Part shown: one piece after another, positions 40,576 through 49,831 of the stretch
Position numbering within the stretch: position 1 is the first letter of the stretch
How the letters are laid out: every line of letters starts with the position of its first letter
Source of the DNA: Desulfuromonas thiophila
GTDB taxonomy: Bacteria > Desulfobacterota > Desulfuromonadia > Desulfuromonadales > Desulfuromonadaceae
Length of the DNA: 64,000 nt
Reading direction: 5' to 3'
Assembly (NCBI RefSeq): GCF_900101955.1
Contig: NZ_FNAQ01000008.1
Span: 1-64,000, forward strand
Made by a program: the position numbers and the translations under genes
Notes under the pieces: generated by a model
What the model was told of the DNA's origin: nothing
Databases searched by the model: none
What the model saw: only the letters and a program-made list of their open reading frames with translations

Positions 40576-41834
40576 CAGAATTCTCCACTGATGGCGGAAA
40601 ACAGTTCCAGTTGCTGGGGTGGCGGGCTCTGGCCGGGGTGGGGCAGCAGGCGCTGGGCCAGCCGCGCCGACTGGGGATCGAGATCGGCCGGGCAGCGCCC
40701 CGACAGGCTGATGAAATAACGCGCCCGCTTGAGCACCACACCCAGCCCCTTCAGGTCGTCCAGCCGCAGGGGGCCGACACGGCGGGCCTGGACGATGCGC
40801 TGGGCCGAGCGCAGGCCGATACCGGGCACCCGCAGCAGGGCGGTTTTGTCGGCGCGGTTGATGTCGACGGGAAAGAAGTCGCGGTGGCGCAGGGCCCAGC
40901 AGGCCTTGGGGTCAAGCTGCAGATCGAACCAGGGCGCGTTGCCATCGAGCAGCTCGTCGGCTGAAAAACCATAGAAGCGCAGCAGCCAGTCGGCCTGATA
41001 GAGCCGATGCTCGCGCAGCAGGGGCGGTTGCTGCAGGGCGGGCAGACGACTGTCGGCCTGCACCGGCACAAAGGCGGAATAGTACACCCGTTTCAGCGCC
41101 AGCTTGCCGTAGAGAGCTTCGGACAGACGCAGGATCTGCCAGTCGTTTTCGGCACTGGCGCCGACAATCAGCTGGGTGCTCTGGCCGCCCGGTGCGAATA
41201 GCGGCGCCTTGGCAGATTTGCGCCGTTCCGCCTGGCAGGCACTGATGCCGTCGCGCAGCTGGCGCATGGGCTGCAGAATGGCGTCGCGGTCCTTGTCTGG
41301 TGCCAGCAGGCGCAGACTCGGTTCGCTGGGCAGTTCGATATTGACGCTGACACGGTCGGCCAGCGCGCCGGCCTGGGCCACCAGACGGGGATCGGCGCCC
41401 GGCACCACCTTCAGATGGATGTACCCGCCGAAGCCGTGCTGCTGGCGCAGCAGGCGCACCGTTGCCAGCATCTGCTCCATGCTGTAGTCGGGGTGGCGCT
41501 GCACCCCGCTGCTGAGAAACAGGCCCTCAATATAGTTGCGGCGGTAGAAATTGACTGTCAGATCGGCCAGTTCGGCCGGTGTCAGGCTGGCGCGGGGGAT
41601 GTCGTTGCTGCGGCGGTTGATGCAGTAGGCGCAATCGTAGAGGCAGTGATTGCTCTGCAGAATCTTCAGCAGGCTGATGCAGCGGCCGTCGGCCGACCAG
41701 CTGTGGCAGCAGCCGGCCGGCAGATTCTGCCCCAGCCGCCCACCACGGGCACTGCCGCTGGAGGAGCAGGAGGCATCGTAGCGCGCGCTTTCAGCCAGCA
41801 GGGCGATGCGCTGTTGCAACGAAAGGGCCTTCAT
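40575..41834 (-). CDS. Radical SAM protein, TIGR03916 type (putative DNA repair/modification), 419 aa
   Basis: The [4Fe-4S]-binding motif is CLYDCAYCINRR, near residue 65, with SNDIPRAS and LFLSSGVQRHPDYSMEQM segments typical of this family. A TIM-barrel-like body follows. The C-terminal third (from about 330) contains helix-hairpin-helix DNA-binding segments (DINRADKTALLRVPGIG and LDDLKGLGVVLKRA). Together with the next gene this is a conserved two-gene module associated with uracil-DNA glycosylase-like proteins. The start overlaps the K+ channel gene by 4 bp. Confidence 0.9.
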   Translation of the reverse strand: MKALSLQQRIALLAESARYDASCSSSGSARGGRLGQNLPAGCCHSWSADGRCISLLKILQSNHCLYDCAYCINRRSNDIPRASLTPAELADLTVNFYRRNYIEGLFLSSGVQRHPDYSMEQMLATVRLLRQQHGFGGYIHLKVVPGADPRLVAQAGALADRVSVNIELPSEPSLRLLAPDKDRDAILQPMRQLRDGISACQAERRKSAKAPLFAPGGQSTQLIVGASAENDWQILRLSEALYGKLALKRVYYSAFVPVQADSRLPALQQPPLLREHRLYQADWLLRFYGFSADELLDGNAPWFDLQLDPKACWALRHRDFFPVDINRADKTALLRVPGIGLRSAQRIVQARRVGPLRLDDLKGLGVVLKRARYFISLSGRCPADLDPQSARLAQRLLPHPGQSPPPQQLELFSAISGEF

Positions 41835-43531
41835 GCGTTCTCCGTGCGCGGGTATCGCCGGTCGAAGGCCTTTTCCTGCTCGGCGCTACCGATCAGCAGC
41901 AGGGTCAGATCGGCCTGCAGCAGGGTTTTCGGTTCCGGGGTGGTATTCATCTCATCCGCGGCGTTTTTCAGCGCTACTACCGAACAACCCAGCTCAGGTC
42001 GCAGCCGCGAGGCTTCAAGGGTTTTGCCGATCAGTTCGGTCGGCACCGGCCGGCGGAACAGATGCATGCCTTCGCTTAAAAATGCCGATTCCTTGCGATC
42101 GAGCAGATTCATCAGAATGGTGGCGCCCACCGAGGCGTTGGAAACGACGAAATCGGCGCCGGCGGCATAGAGCTGATCGATGTTTTCATCCTGATTGGCG
42201 CGGGCGACAATGCGGATGTGCGGGTTGAGATGGCGACTGGCCAGGGTGAGAAAAACGTTGGTGTTGTCATCGTTGGTGGTGACGATGACACCGCTGGCCC
42301 GGTCAAAGCCGGCCTTCTGCAGGGTTTCCCTGTCGGTGGCGTCGCCGTAAACCGGCACATGCTTGCGGCAGCTGGTGCTGCGCCGCTGGTCGATCAGCAC
42401 AAAGGGTACCGGTTTGCGTTCGAGAAAGGTGGCGGCAGCGCAGCCGATGCGGCCATGGCCAAGAACGAAGACCAGATCATCGGCCGTGGGGTTACCGATG
42501 AGCAGTTCCAGCGCCTGCAGTTGTTCGCGGCTGCCGGCCAGCAGCGCCAGGCTGTCGGGCGCCAGAATGCTGTCGGGGGTGGGCAGGCTTAGCTGGCCTC
42601 GCCGCCACAGACCGATGACCGACAGGCCGGTCTGCTGGCGGATGGCGGATTCGGCCAGGGTTTTGCCGGCAAAGGGGGTGCCATAGAGGGGGATTTCGGC
42701 GATCTGCAACGCACCGAAACTGTCGAGCACGTGGGCCATGGCGCCGTGGGTGGTGGCACGGGTGGCGAGAAAGCGGCCGAGGATGCGGGGCAGGGCAATA
42801 ACCTGGTTGGCGCCGGCCAGGCGCAGCAGCTCCTGATGATCGCTGTCGCGCACCAGGGTCACCACCGGTGTCTGGCACAGGCTGCGCAGGGTCAGGCAGA
42901 CGTTGGCGTTTTCGGGGTCGGACAGATTGGCCACCACATAACGCGCCGTCTTCACCCGCAGGCCGCGCAGCACCTGGGCATCGGTGGGAGCGCCGTAGAC
43001 CACCTTGAAGCCCTCCTGTTCTTCAAGCATCAGGGCCTGGTCGTAATTGTCCGTCACCACCACGAACAGCAGGTTGCGGGCCTGCAACTTGCGGATGAAG
43101 GCGCGGATGATGGGGTCGATGCCGAAGATCAGGATGTGGCCGCTGGTGCTGGCGGCCAGTTCGTAGGTCGGGCGGTAGCGCAGGCGCTGTTCGATCCAGG
43201 GCGCCAGAAACAGGCTGACCAGGCCAAAGGGCAGGATGATCAGCAGAAAGATCACGCCGGAGAGGGTAACCAGGGTGGCGAAGATGAAACCGGTGTCGCT
43301 ATGGAAGGTGATGTCGCCGAACCCCAGGGTGGTCATCACCGTGATGGTCCAGTAGATGCCGGCGATAAACGAGTATTCGCGGCCTTCCAGCTCCAGCATC
43401 AGGTAGCGGAACAGGCTGGCGTAGAGCAAAATCAGAACGAGCAGGAACAGGCCGTAAAGCGCCAGAACCTTCAGGTTCTGACGGGCGCGGCCGCGTACAA
43501 AATAGGCCAGTTCCGCGGCAAAGGATTTCAT
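41831..43531 (-). CDS. Potassium channel protein with two RCK (TrkA-N/C) domains, 566 aa
   Basis: Two membrane segments (about 24-46 and 85-112) flank a pore loop with the selectivity filter TLGFGD. The first RCK domain (about 130-330) starts HILIFGIDPI, where the GxGxxG loop is degenerate. The second (about 340-480) has an intact VLGHGRIG loop and is followed by a TrkA-C domain (about 485-560). Such 2TM channels form tetramers gated by nucleotides or ions bound to the RCK ring. CGGAG lies upstream of the ATG. It is the first gene of an overlapping minus-strand chain, but a functional connection with the DNA-repair pair is not obvious. Confidence 0.92.
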   Translation of the reverse strand: MKSFAAELAYFVRGRARQNLKVLALYGLFLLVLILLYASLFRYLMLELEGREYSFIAGIYWTITVMTTLGFGDITFHSDTGFIFATLVTLSGVIFLLIILPFGLVSLFLAPWIEQRLRYRPTYELAASTSGHILIFGIDPIIRAFIRKLQARNLLFVVVTDNYDQALMLEEQEGFKVVYGAPTDAQVLRGLRVKTARYVVANLSDPENANVCLTLRSLCQTPVVTLVRDSDHQELLRLAGANQVIALPRILGRFLATRATTHGAMAHVLDSFGALQIAEIPLYGTPFAGKTLAESAIRQQTGLSVIGLWRRGQLSLPTPDSILAPDSLALLAGSREQLQALELLIGNPTADDLVFVLGHGRIGCAAATFLERKPVPFVLIDQRRSTSCRKHVPVYGDATDRETLQKAGFDRASGVIVTTNDDNTNVFLTLASRHLNPHIRIVARANQDENIDQLYAAGADFVVSNASVGATILMNLLDRKESAFLSEGMHLFRRPVPTELIGKTLEASRLRPELGCSVVALKNAADEMNTTPEPKTLLQADLTLLLIGSAEQEKAFDRRYPRTENA

Positions 43532-43628
43532 GAAGGCTCCGGCAGGTCGGGTGAGTTCTCATCATACCCCGAAGGCGGCGGCAAAATCCATCCCGCGAAC
43601 GCCGGTTTCAGACGCGCCTGCCGATCGT

Positions 43629-44780
43629 TCAGGGCCGCAGCCGGGCGGCCACCAGGGCCAGGGCGGCGTAGATGCGGGCGGCGGCTTCCACCTGGGCCAG
43701 ACTGGTCTGCTCTTCGGCGGTATGGGCGGTTTCGAGCGAACCGGGGCCAAGGATCAGTGGCTGGCTGCCGGCCTCGAAGAACAGGTTGCCGTCGGAATGG
43801 GAACGGAACGGCAGCGGGTCGAGGGGCAGGTTGAGGCGTGGATAGACGTCTTCCAGGACGGCGGTCAACGGATTGTCCAGCGGCAGTTGATAGCCGCAGG
43901 CCTCGAAATCGAAGGACTGTTCCAGATCCAGCTCACGAATGCTGCGGCGGGCCTTGGCCAGCAGCGCTTCGATCTGCTGGCGCACCTCGGCCGGACCGAG
44001 ATCGGGCGGCAGATGCAGATCAATGAGGGTTTCGCAGCGATCCGGCACCACAAAGCCGGCGCGTGACGAACTCATTTCGCGGATGGAATAGACCAGGCGG
44101 GCATCAGGGCCATCGAACAACTCGGAGCGCTCAAGTTGCAGCAGCACCCGCAGCATGGAACTGATGGCGTTATGGCCCAGTTCCGGCAGCGAGGAATGGA
44201 TGCGACGGCCCTGGGTGGTAAGAGCCAGTTCCATGTAGCCGTAATGGCTGAAGGCCGGCAGCAGCCCGGTCGGTTCGCCGATCACAACCCAGGGGGGCGC
44301 CTTGCTCTGGCGCAGAAAACAGGCGCTGCCGTCACCATTTTCCTCCTCGCCCACCACCAGCAGCAGCCCCAGGGGCGGACGCTGTTCGGGCGGCAGGGTC
44401 GCCAGTGCCAGCCAGGCCTCGACCATGGCGGCGCAGCCACCCTTCATGTCGGCGCTGCCCAGGCCGCGCACCACGCCCCATTCCTCCACCGCGGCATAGT
44501 CCTCGATATCCCAGGCCGCTACCGTGTCGACATGGCCCATCAGGTACAGCGGTGGTGTCTCGCCGCCCATGGTCGCCAGCAGATTGAAGCGCTCCGGTTC
44601 CTCCGGGTCGAGAATCTGCCGCTGCACGGCGATGCCGGCCGCTGCCAGACGTTCCTCCAGATAGAGCTGGATATCCTCTTCCTTGCCCGACGGTGAGTAG
44701 ATGTCGATCATGTCCATCAGGGTTTGGCGCAGGCGTTGGGGATCGATGGCGTTCCAGACCGGTTCGAGCAGGGTCAGCAT
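43629..44780 (-). CDS. M20-family metallopeptidase (ArgE/DapE/ACY1-like), 383 aa
   Basis: Metal-binding motifs are in order: MGHVDTV (His, with Asp two residues on), RGLGSADMKGG (bridging Asp), GEEENGDGS (catalytic and metal Glu pair), VIGEPTG and the C-terminal TAHTAEEQ (His). A dimerisation domain occupies about 185-295. Length and motif order fit the M20A deacylase/carboxypeptidase group, which cleaves N-acyl amino acids or small peptides in the cytosol. Substrate cannot be fixed from sequence. GGAG precedes the ATG. Genes on both sides are on the same strand, separated by short gaps. Confidence 0.9.
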   Translation of the reverse strand: MLTLLEPVWNAIDPQRLRQTLMDMIDIYSPSGKEEDIQLYLEERLAAAGIAVQRQILDPEEPERFNLLATMGGETPPLYLMGHVDTVAAWDIEDYAAVEEWGVVRGLGSADMKGGCAAMVEAWLALATLPPEQRPPLGLLLVVGEEENGDGSACFLRQSKAPPWVVIGEPTGLLPAFSHYGYMELALTTQGRRIHSSLPELGHNAISSMLRVLLQLERSELFDGPDARLVYSIREMSSSRAGFVVPDRCETLIDLHLPPDLGPAEVRQQIEALLAKARRSIRELDLEQSFDFEACGYQLPLDNPLTAVLEDVYPRLNLPLDPLPFRSHSDGNLFFEAGSQPLILGPGSLETAHTAEEQTSLAQVEAAARIYAALALVAARLRP

Positions 44781-44823
44781 AAAAGCTCCGGGATTGAGGG
44801 CGGCTGGGTGATTGAAGGACGGA

Positions 44824-45429
44824 TCAGTCCGGCTGGGGAGAAACGGTGTCAGCCGGCGGCGTCATGGGCTGGTCGGCGGTGTCCGGCCTGGCGCTCTTGT
44901 CCTTTTTTTTGTGTTTCTTTTTGCGCTTTTTGCCCTGGACCGACAGATTGAGCGTCATGTAGACATGCTCGCGGATGTTGCCGAAGCCCTGCTTTTTGAA
45001 AAAGCGGATACCGCCCTTGTTGTCGGCATCGGTATCGATGACGATCATGCGCACGCCCTGTTCGACCATGCGCTGGCGGATTTCGGCGAACAGTTTGTGG
45101 CCGGCACCGCATTTTTGCAGTCCCGGCTGAATGCCGATCCATACCAGATAGCCGTATTTCCAGGCCGAATGCTGTTTTTCCACCGTGGTGCCAAGGGCGA
45201 AACCGACCACCTTGCCGCCAAGTTCGGCCACCAGGCAGAGTTCGTTGTCGGAATTGAACAGGGTGGTGATTTCGTACTCATCCCAGGTGCGGTACATGCT
45301 GGGTGAAAAATCCGACGTGAACAGCTGCTCGCCCAGGTGGAACACAGCTGCCAGATCGTCGATGGTCATTTCCCGGATATCCACACTGTCCGGTTCCGCT
45401 TGTCGGTCACTGTCGTGGGTGTCACTCAT
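44824..45429 (-). CDS. GNAT-family N-acetyltransferase with Lys-rich tail, 201 aa
   Basis: An acetyltransferase fold is seen at about 15-160: VDIREMTIDDLAAVFHL, a VAELGGKVVGFALGT strand, the acetyl-CoA pyrophosphate-binding region IQPGLQKCGAGHKLF, and NKGGIRFFKKQGF. The layout is like RimI-type and other GNAT proteins. After residue 165 a run of Lys and Arg (GKKRKKKHKKKDKS) is followed by a Pro/Asp-rich end. This may bind nucleic acid or acidic surfaces. The acceptor is unknown. GAGG precedes the ATG. Confidence 0.88.
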   Translation of the reverse strand: MSDTHDSDRQAEPDSVDIREMTIDDLAAVFHLGEQLFTSDFSPSMYRTWDEYEITTLFNSDNELCLVAELGGKVVGFALGTTVEKQHSAWKYGYLVWIGIQPGLQKCGAGHKLFAEIRQRMVEQGVRMIVIDTDADNKGGIRFFKKQGFGNIREHVYMTLNLSVQGKKRKKKHKKKDKSARPDTADQPMTPPADTVSPQPD

Positions 45430-45534
45430 GGTTGAACCTCAATCCGTAAAAAGAAGTTATTACTGGGGCGGCCCAGGCTGGTCGCCAAATAACCAACAGT
45501 CTGGCGCAGGGGTTAGCATCGGGTGAGTGCCAAG

Positions 45535-46470
45535 TCAGCTTTTGATCAGAGTTGCCTCGTCCATCTCGCCACATGCGGCGTAGATCACACGGTTGCGGCC
45601 CTGTTCCTTGGCCCGGTAGAGGGCGGCATCGGCCCGTGCCAGCAGCTGGTCGAGATCGTCCGTCGGCCGGTAGCAGGCGACGCCGATGCTCAGGGTCAGC
45701 GCCAGGGGGCCATTGCGGGTGACGATGGGGGTGTTGGCAACCTGGCGGCAGAGCCGGTCGAACAGGGCGACATGGCAGGTGCCGTTTTTGATGGGGGCGA
45801 CGATAAGGAATTCCTCGCCACCGAAACGGCCGAGGCTGTCGAACGGACGCAACTGTTCCGTCAGCAGCCGCGCCAGGCCGCAGAGAACCTCGTCGCCGGT
45901 CTGATGGCCGTAACTGTCGTTGATCCGCTTGAAATGGTCGATGTCGCAGCTGCCGATGGCCAGTGCCGCGCCGCGCTGTGCGCGTGCCATTTCATCCTGC
46001 AGCCGGGCCAGGATCGCGCGACGGTTGTACAGACCGGTCAGGGCATCGTGGGTGGCCTGATGGGCCAGCAGTTCCTTGCTGCGGACCAGGGCTTCCTGCA
46101 GTTCGATCATGCGCCGACCGACAGCTACGCGGGCACGCAGTTCGCCGCTGTCGAAGGGCTTGGTCAGGTAATCATTGGCGCCGGCATCGAGGCCGGCGAT
46201 GACATCGACCTTGGCACAGCGCGAGGTCAGCATGATCAGATAGGGTGGTCGGTCTGTCGCCAGGGCACGGACGCGGCGGACCAGTTCCAGGCCGTCCAGT
46301 TCGGGCATGACCCAATCGAGGATGGCCAGCGCCGGTGCCTGGGGTTGCTGCAGAAGCTGCCAGGCCTCGGCGCCATTGGTGGTCTGCAGCACCTCGAAAC
46401 CGTTTTTCTGCAGCACCGCGGCCAGAACCGCGCGGGAGGTGCAGTCGTCGTCAGCAATCAGTATCCGCAT
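45535..46470 (-). CDS. PleD-like diguanylate cyclase response regulator, 311 aa
   Basis: Receiver domain 1-120 (ILIADDDCTSRA, Asp in LAILDWVMPELDG, Lys in YLTKPF), then a GGDEF domain at about 140-305 with active-site FGGEEFL. The inhibitory RxxD motif five residues before the active site is not obvious. The protein should make cyclic di-GMP when phosphorylated. The large hybrid kinase encoded 81 bp upstream on the same strand, which ends in an HPt domain, is the obvious candidate phosphodonor. Confidence 0.93.
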   Translation of the reverse strand: MRILIADDDCTSRAVLAAVLQKNGFEVLQTTNGAEAWQLLQQPQAPALAILDWVMPELDGLELVRRVRALATDRPPYLIMLTSRCAKVDVIAGLDAGANDYLTKPFDSGELRARVAVGRRMIELQEALVRSKELLAHQATHDALTGLYNRRAILARLQDEMARAQRGAALAIGSCDIDHFKRINDSYGHQTGDEVLCGLARLLTEQLRPFDSLGRFGGEEFLIVAPIKNGTCHVALFDRLCRQVANTPIVTRNGPLALTLSIGVACYRPTDDLDQLLARADAALYRAKEQGRNRVIYAACGEMDEATLIKS

Positions 46471-46551
46471 GCGAGAAAAGATCCCTTTTGTTGGTGGCCA
46501 ACCGATCGGGCCGGGCGGGACGAAGGGGCAGATTGAGGCTGTGACCTTTAT

Positions 46552-49488
46552 TTACGCCTGTTCCAGCTGTTTTTTCAACTGTTGGAATACCAGCGAAAAG
46601 CGCTCCGGCCAGTTATCGTCACCGAGTTGGCCGTTGCGCAGGTTCTGTTCCAGCTGTTCAGCGAGCTGCCGCAGGGTTTCGGCACCGATGTTGGCAGCGG
46701 CGCCCTTGATGCTGTGGGCCTGCCGGCTGGCCGCGGTCAGATCGCCACTGGCCAGCAGCTGTTGCAGCCGATCCAGCTGGATGGGCATGTCGGTCAGAAA
46801 AACCTCCAGCACGGTGCCAACCAGTTCGGTGTCGAACAGCAGCCGTTCGTACAGTGCCGCGCGGTTCCAGAGGCTCGGCGGGCTGTTGCCGTTTACCCCT
46901 GGAGCGTCAACCGTGCCGCTGTCCTCGGACGTGGTTGCAGGTGGCGGGCTGGCGTTGAAGCGGCGGCTGTCGAGCCAGCGGCTGAGGGTTTGGCGCAGGG
47001 TCGGCAGGGTGATGGGTTTGGCCAGGTAGTCGCTCATGCCGGCTTGCAGGCAGCGTTCACGGTCGCCGCTCATGGCCTGGGCGGTCAGGGCGATGATGAC
47101 AATGTCGCGCCAGGGCTGGTCGGACTGGCGGATGCGGCGGGTGGTCTGATAACCGTCGAGTACCGGCATCTGGCAGTCCATCAGCACCAGATCGTAGGCT
47201 GACTGCCGCAGGGCCGTCAGGGCCTGCTGGCCGTTGCTGACGGCGTCGGTCTGCAGGCCAAGCTTGTGCAGCAGGCTCAGGGCGACACGCTGGTTGACGG
47301 CGTTGTCTTCCACCAGCAGGATGCGGGCCGGGCCCTGGGGCGCGGGGTGGAGAGCTGAAGCGCCGGCGTTTTGGGCTGGCGTCTTGTCCGCCGCTGGGCC
47401 GACGGCAGCGCCAGACTGCGCGCTTGCCAGCGGCAGACGCAACCAGAACTCCGAGCCTACGCCTTCTTCACTGGTAAAACCGATGGTGCCACCCATCTGC
47501 TCTGCCAGTTGACGGCAGATAGCCAGCCCCAGGCCGCTGCCACCGTGGGTGCGGGTGATGGAGGCGTCGGCCTGATAGAAGCGTTCGAACAGACGGGCCT
47601 GGTTGGCGATGGCGATGCCGATGCCGGTGTCGCGCACCCGCACCTGCAGCAGCACCCGGTTTTCCGCCTCGGGGGTCAGCTCGGCTTCGAGACGAACACT
47701 GCCGGCGGTGGTGAACTTGATGGCGTTGCCGGCCAGGTTGAGCAGAATCTGGCGCAGCCGGCCCGGGTCGCCCTGCAGCCAGCGGCCCGCCGTGGCGCCG
47801 GTTAAACGACAGTGCCACTGCAGACCTTTGGCCACGGCCAGCGGCTTGAGGCTGGCGTCGAGGTCGGTCAGCAGCGCGGCGGGATCGAAGTCGATCTGTT
47901 CCAATTCCAGCCGGCCGGCTTCGATGCGCGACAGATCGAGCAGATCGTTGATCAGTTCGAGCAGGGCCTCGGCATTGCTCTGTACCGCCTCGGCCCAGGA
48001 GCGTTGCTCGGCCGCCAGGGGGGCGTCAAGCAGCAGACTGGTCATGCCCAGCACGGCGTTGAGCGGTGTGCGGATTTCATGGCTGATGTTGGTGAGAAAG
48101 ACGCTCTTGGCCTGATTGGCCTGCTCAGCCGCCTGGCGGGCCTTTTCCAGCTCTTTTTCGGCCTGTTTGCGTTCGCTGATGTCGCGACAGGTGCTGTAGA
48201 TCAGCTTCTGCCCCTGCCACAGACAGAGATTGGCACAGACCTCCACATCGATGATGCGGCCATCCTTGCGGCAATGGCGGGTTTCAAACAGGACACCGTT
48301 TTCATCAAGGGTCTGGATGGTCTGCTCGATGTCCTGCCGACTGAACTGAACTTCCCAATCCCAGATATGCAGATTGGCCAACTCCTGCGGCGAATAACCG
48401 AGCAGGGCGGCAAAGCTGGGGTTGGCCTCGAAGACTCGGCCGTGCGAATCGGTTATGACGATGCCGTCACGCGATTGCTCGAAGATCAACCGCCGCCGGC
48501 TGGCCTCCTGTTCCCGTTCGCTGGCCACCTGGCGGATGCCGGCGGTCTGCTGTTCCAGCTGGCGGCGCAGGCGCTGGTTCCACAGCAGCACGCCGAGGGT
48601 GGCGCCGGCCAGCAGCAGCAACCCGCTGGACAGCAAGGGCAACCACGGCCTGTCGCTGTGCGTCGGGTTGCCCAGTGGAATGCCCAGCCACTTGCGCTCG
48701 ATGGCCTTGATCATGCCGCTGTGGCGGGCGTGGTCCAGGCCTTTGGCCAGTATCCCCGCCACAACCGTTTGATCCCGCCGGCTGGCCATGCAGTTGCGAC
48801 CGACATAGAGCGGCTCGCCCACCTTCTTGGCCTGGGCCGCGAGTCCCTTGCTGTAGAGGTGATAGAGCACAATCTGTTCATCACCGATCAGGGCATCGGC
48901 TTGGCCGGCCAGCACCGCATCGGCGGCTTCGGCAAAGGTTGTCAGCGGCAACCAGTCAAAGGCGATCGTGCGCTCGCGCAAAAATTCCAGGGCATAGTCG
49001 CCGCGCTGAATGGCCAGCCGTTTGCCGGTCAGGTCATCCAGCCCGCTGATGTCGGGCCGGTCGTGGCGGACGAAGATGAAGGCTGGTACCGGCAAAATGG
49101 GTTTGCTGAAGGTGAAATGGCGACTGCGGGCGGGGCTGTGGAACAGGCTGGTGATGACATGAGCCCGGCCGTCGAGCACGGCCTGCTGCGCCGCGTCGAA
49201 CGGCAGGGCGATAAAGCGTGCCTGAATGCCCAGTTCTGTCGTCATCCAGCGGGCCAGCTCGATACAGATGCCATCGAGGCTGCCATCCTTCTGGCGGAAC
49301 TCGAAGGGCGGATAGTGCTCCTGGCTGACAAATACCAATGGGCCGTGCTGCGCCAGCCAGCGGCGTTCGCTGTCGCTGAGTTGCGGCGGCCGCCATGCGG
49401 GATCAAAGCCCGAAACACCGGCATAAAGCAGCACCAGCGCGAGCGCGAGCGGGGCGATGACGCGTTTGAACAGCGCGGCCAAGGGCAT
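46552..49488 (-). CDS. Hybrid sensor histidine kinase: SBP_bac_3-PAS-HisKA-HATPase-REC-HPt, 978 aa
   Basis: An N-terminal membrane segment (8-24) precedes a periplasmic amino-acid-binding-protein-like sensor (about 50-275) with canonical lobe order. A second membrane segment (about 285-305), a PAS domain (about 345-460) and HisKA (FLTNISHEIRTPLNAVLGM, about 495-560) follow. Then come HATPase (NLAGNAIKFT, DTGIGIA, GSGLGLAIC), a receiver (LVLMDCQMPVLDGY, about 745-860) and a C-terminal HPt domain (AHSIKGAAANIGAETL, about 885-970). This is a BvgS-like phosphorelay kinase that should respond to a periplasmic solute. The ATG at 49488 follows GGAG and gives the signal anchor; further upstream sequence lacks start signals. 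The GGEEF regulator downstream is the likely output. Confidence 0.93.
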   Translation of the reverse strand: MPLAALFKRVIAPLALALVLLYAGVSGFDPAWRPPQLSDSERRWLAQHGPLVFVSQEHYPPFEFRQKDGSLDGICIELARWMTTELGIQARFIALPFDAAQQAVLDGRAHVITSLFHSPARSRHFTFSKPILPVPAFIFVRHDRPDISGLDDLTGKRLAIQRGDYALEFLRERTIAFDWLPLTTFAEAADAVLAGQADALIGDEQIVLYHLYSKGLAAQAKKVGEPLYVGRNCMASRRDQTVVAGILAKGLDHARHSGMIKAIERKWLGIPLGNPTHSDRPWLPLLSSGLLLLAGATLGVLLWNQRLRRQLEQQTAGIRQVASEREQEASRRRLIFEQSRDGIVITDSHGRVFEANPSFAALLGYSPQELANLHIWDWEVQFSRQDIEQTIQTLDENGVLFETRHCRKDGRIIDVEVCANLCLWQGQKLIYSTCRDISERKQAEKELEKARQAAEQANQAKSVFLTNISHEIRTPLNAVLGMTSLLLDAPLAAEQRSWAEAVQSNAEALLELINDLLDLSRIEAGRLELEQIDFDPAALLTDLDASLKPLAVAKGLQWHCRLTGATAGRWLQGDPGRLRQILLNLAGNAIKFTTAGSVRLEAELTPEAENRVLLQVRVRDTGIGIAIANQARLFERFYQADASITRTHGGSGLGLAICRQLAEQMGGTIGFTSEEGVGSEFWLRLPLASAQSGAAVGPAADKTPAQNAGASALHPAPQGPARILLVEDNAVNQRVALSLLHKLGLQTDAVSNGQQALTALRQSAYDLVLMDCQMPVLDGYQTTRRIRQSDQPWRDIVIIALTAQAMSGDRERCLQAGMSDYLAKPITLPTLRQTLSRWLDSRRFNASPPPATTSEDSGTVDAPGVNGNSPPSLWNRAALYERLLFDTELVGTVLEVFLTDMPIQLDRLQQLLASGDLTAASRQAHSIKGAAANIGAETLRQLAEQLEQNLRNGQLGDDNWPERFSLVFQQLKKQLEQA

Positions 49489-49831
49489 GGCATCTCCGGC
49501 AGGAGGAAAGGAGCGGGCCGACAGTTTGCCGGTACAGCGTTTCAACCGAAGCGAGACTGGCGCATCGCTGGCCGAAAGGGGACGAGGCAGATATGCTTTT
49601 ATTCTGGCGAAATTAGCACGGCTGAGGGTGGAGCGTAAACCGCTTTTCCCCGCTGTAACGGCGCGTTCAGGTGGCTGTGGGGTTGTTGCCAACCGGTGTG
49701 AAGGCGCGGACGGCTTTTCGTTTGACGAAACTTCGCCATCTTTGCTAAGGTCGCCGGGTTATTCGTCCGGGCGGACGGATTTATTTTCTAAGATTACGAT
49801 ATTGCAGGTTTTTTCAGAAAAGGAAGCTGCC
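49489..49831. other. Divergent intergenic region, 343 bp
   Basis: This separates the hybrid kinase gene from the oxidoreductase operon. It carries a possible promoter (49722-49751) and a CGTCC/GGACG hairpin at 49764-49777 just after the predicted start of transcription. No gene is visible. Confidence 0.5.
49722..49751 (+). promoter_or_regulatory. Possible sigma-70 promoter of the oxidoreductase operon
   Basis: TTGACG (five of six -35 matches) and TAAGGT (three of six -10 matches) are separated by 18 bp, about 80 bp before the GTG at 49832. Confidence 0.35.

Noticed and set aside
47812-49638. Open frame of 608 codons opposite the hybrid sensor kinase
   Set aside because: It mirrors the codon pattern of the kinase gene, with Gln/Gly/Ala-rich low-information sequence and no start signal.
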